In this document: piece after piece, positions 49,511 to 62,783 of the stretch | Numbering within the stretch: position 1 is the first letter of the stretch | How the letters are laid out: each line of letters opens with the position of its first letter | Assembly: GCF_033118175.1 (NCBI RefSeq) | Contig: NC_083710.1 | Location: forward strand, 36,983,501 to 37,047,500 | Source: Dama dama | Taxonomy: Eukaryota; Chordata; Mammalia; Artiodactyla; Cervidae | Reading direction: 5' to 3' | DNA length: 64,000 nucleotides | Made by a program: the position numbers and the translations under genes | The notes under the pieces: generated by a model | What the model was told of the DNA's origin: nothing | The model's input: the letters and a program-made list of their open reading frames with translations, nothing else | The model's database searches: none

Positions 49511-49817
49511 TTTAAAAAAGGAAAGTGTTGAGATCAAAACATGAAGTAGAGATGTATACTTAATAGATTGGAAATATAAAGTTACATATTCCTTGAGATT
49601 TCTCATAGGTTAGTATTTATAGAAATAACCATGTTTTAACTGTTCTAAATTGGGACTCATTCAGTTTTAAATATCTTCGGTAGTAATTATGAAACCAAAT
49701 CCCTTATAAATACCCTTTCAAAGTATCAGAAAGTCAAGGTATTTGACTAAGTGGCTAAAAATAAACTTCTTTTGATGAAGAATACAAATAAAATTCAGTA
49801 AGTTATAAAGACACTCA

Positions 49818-49907
<90 letters not shown>

Positions 49908-51954
49908 CTAAATCAAAGAGAAAGATATATGCCAAGAATGTAATAACATGCAAAGACACATAAGTGAAGTCTTTTATTCTACATGTTTCAAAATCTGTAT
50001 TAGTTTTCAAAGGTAAATTTCCTTAGGCAAGCAAAACATATTTTATAATTAAATATGTTATATATGATAACTATATATTATAAAACTAATATATTTTAAA
50101 GCTTAAGACCACAATTCTGGATTCCAAGTATGTGGAAACATACAAAAGAGACTTTAGTAACAGCCCTGAATCCATTTAATATCAGTAAGCACTAAATTTC
50201 GCCACAAGGCATCTCAATGACACTTAGAATTCATTCTTGTGTTTAATACATCAAGACAACAAACTCAGACTGTGGCAACCACACAATATTTGTTTTTAAA
50301 ACTGCATCCCTTGGTTGTACTAAGAAAGCATGTCCTGAAATAGCACAGAACACTAAGCTTTCAGTCATCCTCATAGCGAGGTTACCTAAAGGCAGCATGG
50401 CACTGCAACAGATTAATGCAACTTTCTAAGGCACAGAGTTCTACAGATTTAATGTGCTAGGCTCTCAATATACAAAGGTGAAAAGAGGAATTCCTGTGAA
50501 AGTCAATAAGCAAACCACTTGGATATGATTAACTGAGTGCACAAGAGATGAGCCCAAATGCACATGTGCTGTCGTGCTCTGTCCTCCTGGGTGGATGCTC
50601 CGATGGGGGAAAGGGCAAAGAACTCAGGACCACAGGAAAAGGGAGTCCAGGTCAGCCTCTGCATCGTGCACGTTGGAAAAGTTACCTCAGCCTTCTGGGA
50701 CTCAACGTCCATGTCCATAAGGGTTTGGCCAGAAGATAAGTAACATTACTCCCTGTCTAACTTTCTGGGAAATTACATCATAGATTAGTGAGGGGGCATA
50801 ATTAACAACTATCTCCAGTAAAGTTCCAGTTTCTCAGTGACTTTCTAAAGAGGGGTCATGACTGCGGCTGGATGTGAGATGGATTCCAGAAATTCCCAAG
50901 AACCATGCTAGGGAAGTCACACTGCACTGTTTTTATACAAGACAGATTAATAACAAGAATTGTGTACTCTAGACTTTTCCTAACTGATACAATATAAGCA
51001 AATACTAAGAATTATTTTTAAAGTGCCTTCAAGTAATGATTATTAATGATCCTAAAGAAGTCAAATAGTACACAGAAATCTGAAATCAGTACACTATTAA
51101 AGTAATGAATGTTTAACCATAAACAAGTTTTTATATAAGCTTTATATAAGACTAGGGGTATAAAAAGTTCAGTAGAATCAGCCTTTCAAAAAGCAGTATC
51201 TCTTCCTGTTTCTTTTTTAAAAGTTAAAAGATGATATCAAAATATTTTAAAATGACAATTTTATAATAAGGAATTAAGATTTTTCTATTCTGCCTATTGG
51301 ATTTTGACTTGTCTTTTCAGTTTCAACTCAGAACTACTTCCCCATGCAAACTTTTCCTATTCCCAATTAGGATGAACTATCTCATTGTGGGGGCTGGAGG
51401 ACATTGAATCCTTCATTTGGGTCCAGTTCAACAGCATCTGAAAACAAAGGTACGCTAACCATTATGCTAAAGTAACGAAGGCAGGCAAAGACGACCAAAG
51501 ACCTCGTCTCCACCCCCTTGAACAGGCTCAGAAATCTGGAAACAGACACATATCACTGTCACTCTTTTTTACTGTATTTATGTTTGGAGAGATTATTGCA
51601 GAAACATTGAAGAGAGGTAAATTAACTCTGCTGGAAGACTGCAGCAGGGTTCAAAGAGAAGGCCAATTTAGTCTGATACATACTGCACTCACTTCATGGA
51701 GTTGTTAGGAGAATCTTAAAAGATAAGTAAATAAAATGAAATTATAATCTGTAATTATAGTGTATTCAACAGACCTAGACTTTGTGAGTGATTTCAACTC
51801 ACAATGAGGACATAATGCAAAATGTAACTCAGTAAAAAGGCAAGAGGGTTTTGGGGCTGATGGTAGAAAAGAAACTGGGTCCCTGAAATATTACAGAGAC
51901 AAAATCTGGAACATGTGAGAGACTTTATGGATTTATGTCCTTCAAATTAGCCCC
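49908..51954. other. Intronic, no gene recognised
   Basis: Intron between the DKTGT exon and the preceding exon. Mostly AT-rich, with no exon or young repeat before the BovB at 51.96 kb. Confidence 0.6.
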
Positions 51955-52290
51955 CACATAAAGTCCCTTGGACAGCAAGGAGATCAAACCAGTCAACCCT
52001 AAAGGAAATCAACCCTGAATATTCACTGGAAGAACTGATGATGAAACTGAAGTTCCAATACTTTGGCCACCTGATCCAATGAGCCAACGCGTTGGTAAAG
52101 ACCTTGATGCTGAGAAAGATTAAGAGCAAAAGGAGAAGGGGGCAACAGAGGATGAGACGTTTAGATAGTATCACTGACTCAATGGACATGAGTTTGAACA
52201 AACTCTGGAAGATAGTGAAGGACAGGGAAGCCTAGCGTGCTGCAATCCACGGGGTCGCAAAGAGTCAGACACAACTTAGCAACTGAACAA
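51955..52290 (+). mobile_element. BovB 3' fragment, plus orientation
   Basis: Plus-strand BovB end containing agcaaggagatcaaaccagt, actttggccacctgatcc and the final ggtcgcaaagagtcagacac, ending with aactgaacaac. Confidence 0.85.
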
Positions 52291-52625
52291 CAACCCAATA
52301 TCCTAGCATCTTAACCATCATCTTCCCTTTATTTGCTCCTGATTAACAATCTTGCATACAAAGTGACCTTGCACTATATTTTTTGTACTGAATGTGTTGC
52401 AGGTGATAAGATCTTCTAGGTGATAAGATCTATCCATGCCTCAAAAAGCAAGTCAAGATCAATTAACATTTGCATTGAATAATACCTTCAAATACCACAG
52501 AGCTCTTCAGACATCAAAACCACCTTTATGGAGAGTTATTTTTGCACAATCTCTCCACAGTTCTTCCAACACTTGTCTGCCCCCGTGCTCACATCACTGT
52601 CCCAAAGTCCCCAAGAGGCTCTCAC

Positions 52626-52703
52626 CTGGCCAAGCTCTTCATTAAGGTTTGACGTCCTGGCCATGGCAGGGGTGTCATTTCCTAGATAGTACATATCTGT
52701 GTC
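52626..52703 (-). CDS. ATP8A2: ATP8A2 exon: M4 to P-domain linker (about residues 384-409)
   Basis: This is a 78-nt phase-0 exon of exactly 26 codons, with a ctctcag acceptor and a gtgag donor. It encodes DTDMYYLGNDTPAMARTSNL followed by NEELGQ. The ARTSNLNEELGQ stretch is a signature that precedes the phosphorylation loop in the ATP8A and Drs2 group. It lies on the cytoplasmic side just after M4 and carries the stalk leading to the catalytic aspartate in the next exon. Confidence 0.96.
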
Positions 52704-53536
52704 CTGAGAGAGAGAAAAGAGTGGGAGGACTTCAGCAAATATCCACCATCCATCGTTCATTTAGATTAAGAAGAAGCTCAAAATAGGTAACTCAAATAAA
52801 TGCTAATTTTTAATTTAGTGGTGAAAATACAGAAACACTGAGATACAGGGGAAAACATGGTATTTATTTATATCTAGAAGATTTGGCTTCCAGATGATCA
52901 TTTCCTAACCTAGACTAACTCATACTTCTGAGCTTAGCTAATACCTCATTCAAAGGGTTGTTGTGAAGCGCAAATAAAAATGCCCATGAAAAAAAAAATG
53001 CACATGAAAGTGTCTGGTCATCAAATACTAGCTGCTGAGGTCCAGAGCTAGTATGGACCTCATACATAGCCCAACCATGGCAGGGTCCTTGAAAATTCCT
53101 CCTGGACTCTTGCAACAGAACCCAACTTCACTGTCACTGTGAATTTTGATATAAAGAATACGTAAGCAGACACACCTAAGAGAGCTTTCCTTCTGCACTG
53201 GGGAGACTATAAAGCATGAGCAGCTGCAGCCACTCATCCCCACGCACTGGAAGACAGGGGCCTGCTTGCTTTCTTTTCCATTATCCCACTGATGCTCCTG
53301 AGAGCACGTGCCTGTTTCATGGCCCAGGACACTGAGGCACTAGGTGACTAGTCACCACCACCACTGGCTCAGGGACAACCTTGCCCAGTCTCTAGGCAGT
53401 GAAATCCCAGATCAAATCATAAATCAATGACGCTCTTCCTTTTCTGGAGGCCCAGTTTCATCACTAAGGCTCCAACAGGATATTAGGAAGTGACACATCC
53501 CCAGCAATTCTGCTTCCAGCCCTGTGTGATACTCAC

Positions 53537-53664
53537 CCAGTTTATGAAGAGGGCTTGTGTGTACTTCACAACCTCAAGAGTCACCAGCAGACTGATGGGA
53601 ATCAGATTGTTGTAGAGGATGATGAATGTCAACAGGTTGTATCCAAAATTGTCTGAGGTCGCGT
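53537..53664 (-). CDS. ATP8A2: ATP8A2 exon: M4 with the PISL motif (about residues 341-383)
   Basis: The 128-nt exon lies between a ctgcag acceptor and a gtgag donor. It encodes DATSDNFGYN followed by a hydrophobic M4 that contains NNLIPISLLVTLEVVKYTQ. P4-ATPases carry PISL here in place of the PEGL of cation pumps. The Ile of PISL is Ile364 in published bovine numbering and acts as a hydrophobic gate for the lipid head group. The exon ends in a complete Trp codon (INW). Its first codon is shared with the preceding exon across a 3.5-kb intron. Confidence 0.96.
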
Positions 53665-56007
53665 CTGCAGAAGAAAACCACAATATGTGCATATAACTTA
53701 GTCTCCGTTTATTTAGAGATTCAAGTTGAAATAGTTACTGAGCACCTGCTGTGTGCCATGAACTGTGGATACACAAGGCTGTGATGACACAATTCCTTCC
53801 AATAAAGAGCTGGCTTCCAACAGGAGGCTTTGGGGGAAGGGGGTGAGCAGAAGTAAGCATCTGCCAAGGCGATCATGCAGCAGGAGATATCGATTAAAGA
53901 GGAATTCACAGGCATGCAGACACCACGGCAGCAGGGGTTTAATGGGAAAGCACAGTCACAGTCACTCAAAACCATCCAGAAGAACGGAGGCTTAAGAAAA
54001 GTTCTGGAGGATGGCGAGAAGGCAGCTAACTGAAAAGGATGCAGAAGAGAGGACAGGCGTCTGAGACGGTTGTAGGAATACCTACAACCTCACTAAGGTA
54101 GGAGTGTATTGGGGACACCCCAGAGAATCAGTCAAACTGGGGCAAGTGTGAACAGGCAAAACAGGTGCAGACAGGGAGGCAGACAGGAAGCTTTGAGTCT
54201 ATTTATAGAAGACAAGGGAAAGAAAGTCTTAGTGGAACACAGTCCCTAAAGGAAGAATCTGAAGCAGAATCGGCTAAGGCAGGAGGAGGGACCAGGAGAG
54301 GAGGGGGAGGTACAGAGTCTCTGAGTGTCAAAGAGGAAAGTTCTCTGAAGTCAAAGCTCTGACCCTGATGGCACAAATGTGAAGTCTGATGGCTTTCACT
54401 GGAGCCATCCAGTGAAGGATAACAAGGCACAAAGCACTGAATGGAACCAAAAAATAAGTAGATTCTTCACTGTAAATCATGCAGCTAGTACTGGAGTTTG
54501 ATGTCAGCTGAGCAATTTAAATGACAGTTTCCACAAAGTTTGTATATCAGTACAGTGTCCCTGTTGTTTATGTACTGAAACCACGACATGCTGCAACTAA
54601 TACATATACAAATTCATCTGTCTTCACGTTTGAAGCTAAACATACAACATGGTTGAAATCCATGTTTTAAGAACCAAAATCAAGGAATTTTGACCCAGCC
54701 TACAACGGAAGTCCCAGTGCCTTTTCCCATCTGTAAAGTGGCAACAAGAGTCCTCCTGGGCAGTTCAAAATGTGTCAGCTTTCTATGTGAGACAACTAGG
54801 AAAGGGGAAAAAAATGTTTTCATCAGTTTAACTAAAATATAAAGAAAGATGGGAATAATAATTATCCCAAGAAAATACTTCAAAGTTTAAAATTCAAATG
54901 TATTACTCAACTTATCATTATTTATTTTGTCATTAAATTTTACTTATTTTTCTGGAATTGCTGTGGAAGGAGATTAGCAAATCTTCTCTCAAAACAAGAA
55001 GCCATAAAACTAGACAAAACTATCAAAACAAGCATTCAAAGTGCTGAGAAACCAATCATAGAGCACACAAAAAATTAAAAAGCATGAATTCAAGAATAAC
55101 TGCTCAATCTCAATGAGTGGGAGACTTTGGCATTTAAGCCAAAGTCTGTTTTTCCCTTCTCTCCCCCAGATCCATGTTGCTTAAGTTCTGCTCTGGGCGG
55201 TAGGTGGAGAGGGCCCTGAGGACTGGCAACTCTCATCCCCCCACTCCAGCCCAGTTGCATAAACTCTATTTCAGGGTGGGACAGACTCTCAGAACAGGAA
55301 CAGCCTGAGGGATCCGACAGTATCTGAAGCAGAGCACAAAACTGCCATGCCCAGGGCACTGTGAAAAAACAATAGACATCCCTGATCAGGGAAGACCAAT
55401 CTCTCCCAATACTAGTGGGGGCAAGCAAACCAGCAGACTAGACAGAAATTAAACAGGCAGCTCCACGGAAAGATGGCCAAGGAAAACTAGCTAAGATTAC
55501 ACCCAGCCCTGGTGGTCCGGAGGGCAGGTACATGTGCAAGGCTCCACCTGCTCACGAGACTAGACTAGTCCTTGTGAGCCTCTAGTCCCTGATTGAATGT
55601 GGGGTCGATTTTAAACTTCCCATCAGTGAGGCCAACTCCGAAGCCACACACAGATCAAACAACTGGCCCCTCACTGGCTCAAGGGAAGGTCAGGACAACC
55701 TCTGACCACCCACTGGCTGACTTCTAAGCTATGCTGACCCCCTAGAAGTCCAAGATAAAAACCTGGGATGACTTGTTGCTATCCAGTCTGCCTTATAAGA
55801 AATAACAAAGGATATTCTCTGGAACAACAGGAAGTGACACCAGACAGCAATTCAATGCACATAAAGAAACAAGGGCAACAAAGGTAATTACATAGTACTT
55901 ATAAAAGAATATAGTTACATATGTTCTATACTTCCACGTGGATTTTTTTTAAGTGGTAAAAGATTATAAAATTGCACGATGGACATATCTAGATGTAACA
56001 TGGCAGT
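53665..56007. other. Intronic, no gene recognised
   Basis: Intron between the M4 and M3 exons. 53700-53800 resembles an L2/MIR relic (gagcacctgctgtgtgccat). The remainder to the Bov-tA at 56.0 kb is unassigned. Confidence 0.5.
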
Positions 56008-56238
56008 GGTGGTTTAGTTGCTCAGTCATGTCCAACTCTTTGTGACCCCATGGACTGTAGCCTACCCGTCCCCTCTGTCCATGTGATTCTTCAGTCAAGA
56101 ACACTGGAGTGGCTTGCCATTTCCTTCTCCAGGGGATCTTTCCAACCCAGGGATTGAACCCATGTCTCTTGCACTGCAAGCAGTCTCCTGCAGAGCAGGC
56201 GAAATTTTTTTTACTGACTGAGCCACTAGGGAAGCCCC
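56008..56238 (-). mobile_element. Bov-tA SINE
   Basis: Minus-strand copy with an extra A/T-rich stretch near 56205. It ends with tagggaagcccc. Confidence 0.88.
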
Positions 56239-56682
56239 GATGTAAAATACATGTCAGCAAAAAGAAGTCAGGAAACAAGGTATGTGAAGCAAAGACATGA
56301 CAAGTTGGTAACTCAGATACACAGGGAGAAATGAAAAGAACTGGGAATAAGAGTAAATAAGTTAAAGTGAAACAACTCTATAAATACACTCATTTTTTTT
56401 TTTTCTTTTTGCTTCTTTAAGAGTCATAAAATTACTTAGGCAGTAAGTACAACATTGTATTATTGGCTTGATAACAAAGATGGATGTAATACACGTGGTA
56501 ATAACAACACAAAGTCGGGGAGAAAATGGACCAAAACTGGAGTAAAGTTTCTGTATTTTATTGGAATTGAGTTAGTATTAATCTGAAGTCGATGCTGAGG
56601 AATTAAGACATATCCTGTAATTCCTAAAGCAACCACTAAGAAAATAACTCCAACACTAACAATCAAAAAGGAATCATCTGGG

Positions 56683-56975
56683 ATTTTCCTGGTGGTCCGG
56701 TGGTTAAGAATCTGCCTGCCAGTGCGGGGGACACGTGTCTGATTCCACTAGCCTCAGGGCAACTGAGCCCATGTGCCGCAACTTCAAAGCCCATGCGTCA
56801 AAAGTACTGAAGCCCGCAGGCTCTGGAGCCCGTGTGCCTTCTCATGACAGTGAGGAGCCTGCGTACCACAACTAGGGAGGAGCCCCCCTAGGGGCACTTG
56901 CCACAACTAGGGAAAGTGTGCACATAGCAGTGAAGACCCAGTGCAGCCAAAACATAAGTAATTTTAAGAAATAGT
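56683..56975 (+). mobile_element. CHR-type SINE
   Basis: Head gggattttcctggtggtccg, the CHR body with gcaacttcaaagccc-type phrases, and the end gaagacccagtgcagcc. It ends about 180 bp downstream of the M3 exon. Confidence 0.82.
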
Positions 56976-57153
56976 CATCTGAATATACAACAATCCCCAG
57001 ATGAGTCCACCTTCACTTTATCACGAGATTCCTGTTCTTCCGGTTCTTCAAAGATGGGCTTTGTGTACAATAGCCCAAGGGTGAAGAAGAAGGAAGTATG
57101 GCACGTACTTGGAAGGATGGACCATGTCAACAAGCAGCCCGCCCAGCACGTAC

Positions 57154-57319
57154 CCATCTTCTTGATGTACCAGTTCTTCCCTCCTTGAGAGCCGTTCCAG
57201 TACAGGGCCCCCACCGAGCTCACCAGGGCCATGACCAGGAGGATGCCAAACAGCACCAGGATCTGCACGTTGGTTACCTTCTCCACATTCGACCTCTTGA
57301 GAGGGGCTTTGGTGGAATT
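57154..57319 (-). CDS. ATP8A2: ATP8A2 exon: M2-M3 linker, M3 and lumenal loop (about residues 286-340)
   Basis: The 166-nt exon starts after a tgtgcag acceptor and ends at a gtacg donor. It opens with NSTKAPLKRSNVEKV, the cytoplasmic stretch leading into M3. A hydrophobic segment (ILVLFGILLVMALVSSVGAL, about residues 305-324) is M3. It is followed by the lumenal loop LYWNGSQGGKNWYIKKM. NGS is a possible N-glycosylation sequon, although such sites are not known to be required. The exon ends one base into the Asp341 codon, which the next exon completes. It is the most upstream exon recognisable here, and at least 6.7 kb of intron lies before it. Confidence 0.95.
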
Positions 57320-58489
57320 CTGCACAGGAGCATTTAAAATCAATAAGGGTCACAGAATACACTCAGGGGCCAAGAGGAGGGGGAAAAGGATGCAAGTTAA
57401 CCAAATTCAACAAATAAAAAGACTATGTTTTCTTTGCCCAATAAGCAAAGAAATTTTAAAGTAGTACCTTTAATCAATCAACATCTAGTTTTACATAAAG
57501 AACACAGAAGACACACTCTAAAAATCGTCTCAACTTTACCGGATTCAGTCTGTATTTCTTATGACTACATTTTAACAAAAAATTAGCTACTTGTATGATC
57601 TTAGACATGGCAGGTTCTGCATCATTTACATCAGTTTTAAAGAAATCAAGATGTTGCTAATTTAAGAGAAACAAAGATTCTACATCAGGAAAATCTAGAA
57701 GCTTCAAAAGAATAACATAGCTCTGTAATTAATACATGATGAGCTATTTTTTAAGCTCAGTAGCTCAAATTTTAATTGGGGTGGTGCGGGGGTGGGGAAG
57801 ACATGCACAAACACACACATCAATAATGCAAAATAGAACAGTAGGTGTCAAAAAGAAATGGATACATGAAGAGTTCATTTGGAAAGCTGTGAACAAGGAA
57901 CAAAGAAGAGTCAAGAAAGCTTGAGGGGCCAGGAGAATTCTGACAGAGTCCTAAGGTCCTAACCACAGACAGAATACGGGCAGGAAGCAATGACAAAAGC
58001 AGAAAGACAGTGCAGCTGCCTGTAAATGCTCATGGCCTGCTTTCTCACTGCTGGTGGGGAAACCAGCCCAGCTACACAGTAAGTGAGTGAGTCCAGAAAG
58101 CTTCATTAAGACCAGATTTGAGGACCACTGCACATCACCTTTGGAACCACATATCCTCTGCAGTGGAAAAGTCAACACAACTGTTTGCACTGGACAGGTA
58201 TTCATTCAAAGTCATTTTTTAAAAATCTCTGAAGGAAGCTGTGGGGAACAGAATAACATTCCTCCCCAGGATGACCTGGACCATGAATATGTCACTTTAC
58301 ATGGCAAAGGGGCTTTTCTGGTCTGACTTAGGGAGATTAACCTGAATTCTCCAAATGGGCCCAATTTAATTATTTAGGTCTTCAAAAGCAGAAAAGGAAG
58401 AGATCCTTTCCCAGCTATGGTCAGAGGGAGATATGACTACAGACAGATGGCCAAAGAGATGCAGTGTTGATGCTCCAAAGATGGATGTT
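57320..58489. other. Intronic, no gene recognised
   Basis: Start of the intron upstream of the first ATP8A2 exon seen. Only short frames, no repeat I can name. Confidence 0.55.
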
Positions 58490-58820
58490 ATTGTTGTTTA
58501 GTCACTCAGTCCTGTCTGACTCTTTATGACTCCACGGACTATAGCCTGCCAGGCTCCTCTGTCCATGGGATTTCCCAGCAAGAATACTGGAGTGGGTTGC
58601 CATTCCCTTCTCCAGGGGATCTTCCCAACCCAGGGATCAAACCTGAGTCTCCCGCTTTGGCAGGCAGATTCTTTGCCACTGAGCCATCAGGGAAATCCCT
58701 AAGATGGACGGGCTTAGTCCCTCAGTCTGTCTAATTCTTTGCAACCCCATGGTCTGTAACCCACCAGGCTCCTCTGTCCATGGGATTCTCCAGGCAAGAA
58801 TACTGGAGTGGGTTGCCATC
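58490..58820 (-). mobile_element. Two adjacent Bov-tA SINEs
   Basis: A full minus-strand copy (58490-58699) is followed by a partial copy (58708-58820). The short repeat aagatgga at 58476 and 58701 is probably the target duplication of the first. Confidence 0.88.
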
Positions 58821-59250
58821 CAAGAAATTCAGGCAGCCTCTAGGAGGCTGGGAAAGGCAAGAAAGGAGTCTCCTCTGGAACCTCCTGGAATGTTCTAAAG
58901 AGGAAGGCTACTGGCCAACATCACAATGTGGATGAGACCCTCATCAGACCTCTGCCCTACAGAACGTCATGTAAGAGCTTCATGTAGTCGCAAGCCACGG
59001 CATTTGTGCTATTTGTTGTAGAAGCGACAGGAAACTGACACAGCAATACAGCAGAGGTGACAACCCTTTCCTGGAGGAGGACAGAGCAGAAGCCAGAAGA
59101 GGACAGCGGGGGTGAGGTGGCAGGAGCTCCACTCCACAGTCTCCTTCCATGAGTCCTGAGCCTTGTCCCTCTACAGGCGACACTGATTTGCAAGATCAGT
59201 GATCGGAATGCTTGCAGGGCACTGACTGGCCATAAAAAAGGCATCAACTC

Positions 59251-60136
59251 TTACATTTAGATCTTTAATCCATTTTGAGTTTATTTTTGTGTATGGTGTT
59301 AGAAAGTGTTCTAGTTTCATTCTTTTATAAGTGGTTGACCAGTTTTCCCAGCACCACTTGTTAAAGAGGTTGTCTTTTTTCCATTGTATATCCTTGCCTC
59401 CTTTGTCAAAGATAAGGTGTCCATAGGTTCGTGGATTTATCTCTGGGCTTTCTATTCTGTTCCATTGATCTATATTTCTGTCTTTGTGCCAGTACCATAC
59501 TGTCTTGATGACTGTGGCTTTGTAGTAGAGTCTGAAGTCAGGCAGGTTGATTCCTCCAGTTCCATTCTTCTTTCTCAAGATTACTTTGGTTATTCGAGGT
59601 TTTTTGTATTTCCATACAAATTGCGAAATTCTTTGGTCTAGTTCTGTGAAAAATACCGTTGGTAGCTTGATAGGGATTGCATTGAATCTATAGATTGCTT
59701 TGGGTAGAATAGCCATTTTGACAATCTTGATTCTTCCAATCCATGAACACGGTATGTTTCTCCATCTGTTTGTGTACTCTTTGATTTCTTTCATCAGTGT
59801 TTTATAGTTTTCTATGTATAGGTCTTTTGTTTCTTTAGGTAGATATACTCCTAAGTATTTTATTCTTTTTGTTGCAATGGTGAATGGTATTGTTTCCTTA
59901 ATTTCTCTTTCTGTTTTTTCATTGTTAGTATATAGGAATGCAAGGGATTTCTGTGTGTTAATTTTATATCCTGCAACTTTACTATATTCATTGATTAGCT
60001 CTAGTGGAGAGGGAGGTGGGAGCGGGGATCGGGATGGGGAATACGTGTAAATCCATGGCTGATTCATATCAATGTATGACAAAACCCACTGAAATGTTGT
60101 GAAGTAATTAGCCTCCAACTAATAAAAAAAAAAAAA
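59251..60136 (+). mobile_element. Young L1 with 5' inversion (twin priming), copy 1
   Basis: 59251-60002 is L1 ORF2 C-terminal sequence on the minus strand (for example WIGRIKIVKMAILPKAIYRF and WYWHKDRNIDQWNRIE). At about 60003 it switches to the last 120 bp of L1 on the plus strand, followed by poly-A. A 17-bp target-site duplication, aaaaaaggcatcaactc, flanks it at 59234-59250 and about 60137-60153. About 1.2 kb of L1 between the two segments is missing, as is usual for twin-primed insertions. Confidence 0.93.
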
Positions 60137-60486
60137 AAAAAAGGCATCAACTCGAGTCCACTCTCTCCCTCCCTCTTCCCAATCTATCTGACCCCAACAG
60201 AGCTAGGATGAAAATGTCCCTGAAAATAAGACCACAAAATCACAACGTGAGAACAAAATCGAGATAAAAACGAGAGGGGACTCATTCCTACATTCCATAG
60301 AGAATCTCAGACCACAGGAGGCTGAAACTTCTCTGAATTCTATCCCCAAAACCAAGACTGCTGTTACTGTGGCTTTCTGTGAGGCTGGGGAGTCTAGGAG
60401 TTGCAAAGCTGGTGATTTTGTAGTCTTATAAGAATCTAAACAGCATAGCACCATTTCCTTCATGTATACTCTTTTCTCCATTTCAC

Positions 60487-61072
60487 CTTCAGTTCAGTTC
60501 AGTTTTTTAGTTGTGTCCGACTCTTTGTGACCCCATGGACTGCAGCACACCAGGCTTCCCTGTCCATCACCAACTCCCAAAGCTTGTTCAAACTCATGTC
60601 CATTGAGTTGGTGATGCCATCCAACCATTTCATCCTGTCGTCTCCTCCTCCTGCCTTCAATCTTTGCCAGCATCAGGGTCTTTTCCAGTGAGTCATTCTT
60701 CACATCAGGTAGCCAAAGTATTGGAGTTTCAGCTTCAGCATCAGTCCTTCCAATGAATATTCAGGACTGATTTCCTTTAGCATGGACTGGTCTGATCTCC
60801 TTGCTGTCCAAGGGACTCTCAAGAGTCTTCTCCAACACCAGGGTTCAAAAGCATCAATTCTTTGGCACTCAGCTTCCTTTACAGTCCAACTCTCACATCC
60901 ATACATGACTAATGGGAAAACCATAGCTTTGACTAGATGGACCTTTGTTGGAAAAGTAATGTCTCTGCTTCTTAATATGCTGTCTAGGTTTGTCAAAGTT
61001 TTCCTTCCAAGGAGCAAGCATCTTTTAATTTCATGGCTGCAGTCACCATCTGCAGTGATTTTGGAGCTTCAC
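60487..61072 (-). mobile_element. BovB 3' part
   Basis: Minus-strand BovB C-terminal coding sequence (LLGRKTLTNLDSILRSRDIT, MYGCESWTVKEAECQRIDAF) with a short TGAAC tail at 60487-60503. It is broken by a frameshift near 60700 and lies between the two inverted L1s. Confidence 0.9.
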
Positions 61073-61287
61073 TTTAGTTTCACTTTATAGTTCAATAAAT
61101 TATTCATCCTTTGAAGATTTTTTAAAAAATTTCCTCTGGAATCTAAATGGAAATCCATCAGTAAAGTCCAACTTATCAAATATTATATCAAAGTTGATAG
61201 GGTCAACACATCACCTTTGGCCTCATGGCAAGATCCAGAAGACCCATTTTAAGACTGCCTACCCCAACCTTTTAAAAGCTATTTTTA

Positions 61288-62783
61288 GAGAAATGTCTGT
61301 TTAGTTCTTTGGCCCATTTTTTGATTGGGTCATTTATTTTTCTGGAATTGAGCTGCAGGAGTTGCTTGTATATTTTTGAGATTAATCCTTTGTCTGTTTC
61401 TTCATTTGCTATTATTTTCTCCCAATCTGAGGGCTGTCTTTTCACCTTACTTATAGTTTCCTTTGTAGTGCAAAAGCTTTTAAGTTTCATTAGGTCCCAT
61501 TTGTTTAGTTTTGCTTTTATTTCCAATATTCTGGGAGGTGGGTCATAGAGGATCTTGCTTTGATTAATGTCGGAGAGTGTTTTGCCTATGTTCTCCTCTA
61601 GGAGTTTTATAGTTTCTGGTCTTACATTTAGATCTTTAATCCATTTTGAGTTTATTTTTGTGTATGGTGTTAGAAAGTGTTCTAGTTTCATTCTTTTACA
61701 AGTGGTTGACCAGTTTTCCCAGCACCACTTGTTAAAGAGGTTGTCTTTTTTCCATTGTATATCCTTGCCTCCTTTGTCAAAGATAAGGTGTCCATAGGTT
61801 CGTGGATTTATCTCTGGGCTTTCTATTCTGTTCCATTGATCTATATTTCTGTCTTTGTGCCAGTACCATACTGTCTTGATGACTGTGGCTTTGTAGTAGA
61901 GTCTGAAGTCAGGCAGGTTGATTCCTCCAGTTCCATTCTTCTTTCTCAAGATTACTTTGGCTATTCGAGGTTTTTTGTATTTCCATACAAATTGTGAAAT
62001 TCTTTGGTCTAGTTCTGTGAAAAATACCGTTGGTAGCTTGATAGGGATTGCATTGAATCTATAGACTGCTTTGGGTAGAATAGCCATTTTGACAATATTA
62101 ATTCTTCCAATCCATGAACCCAGCAATCCCACTTCTGGGCATATACACTGAGGAAACCAGATCTGAAAGAGACACGTGCACCCCAATGTTCATCGCAGCA
62201 CTGTTTATAATAGCCAGGACATGGAAGCAACCTAGATGCCCATCAGCAGATGAATGGGTAAGGAAGCTGTGGTACATATACACCATGGAATATTACTCAG
62301 CCATTAAAAAGAATTCATTTGAACCAGTCCTAATGAGATGGATGAAGCTGGAGCCCCTTATACAGAGTGAAGTAAGCCAGAAAGATAAAGAACATTACAG
62401 CATACTGACACATGTATATGGAATTTAGAAAGGTGATAACGATAACCCTATATGCAGAACAGAAAAAGAGACACAGAAATACAGAACAGACTTTTGAACT
62501 TTGTGGGAGAATGTAAGGGTGGGATATTTCAAAAGAACAGCATGTATACTATCTATGGTGAAACAGATCACCAGTCCAGGTGAGATACACGAGACAAGTG
62601 CTCGGGCCTGGTGCACTGGAAAGACCCAGAGGAATCGGATGGAGAGGGAGGTGGGAGGGGGGATCGGGATTGGGAATACATGTAAATCCATGGCTGATTC
62701 ATATCAATGTATGACAAAACCCACTGGGAAAAAAAAAAAAAAAGCTGAAATAAATTAAAAAAAATAATAATAAAATTAAAAAA
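61288..62783 (+). mobile_element. Young L1 with 5' inversion (twin priming), copy 2
   Basis: 61288-62112 is L1 ORF2 on the minus strand, from WIGRINIVKMAILPK to KKWAKELNRHFS. From about 62113 the plus strand carries the ORF2 C-terminus (PAIPLLGIYTEETRSERDTC to THVYGI and a stop) and the 3' UTR. A 14-bp duplication, aaaagctattttta, flanks it at 61274-61287 and 62784-62797. The 3' end stops about 45 bp before the usual L1 end and continues as an irregular A-rich tail. Confidence 0.92.

Noticed and set aside
59171..60118. 315-codon minus-strand frame
   Set aside because: It is L1 ORF2 C-terminal sequence in an inverted L1 segment, read through the junction into reverse-complement L1 3' UTR at one end and flanking DNA at the other.
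61272..62186. 304-codon minus-strand frame
   Set aside because: L1 ORF2 in the inverted part of a twin-primed insertion, fused at its start to the reverse complement of L1.
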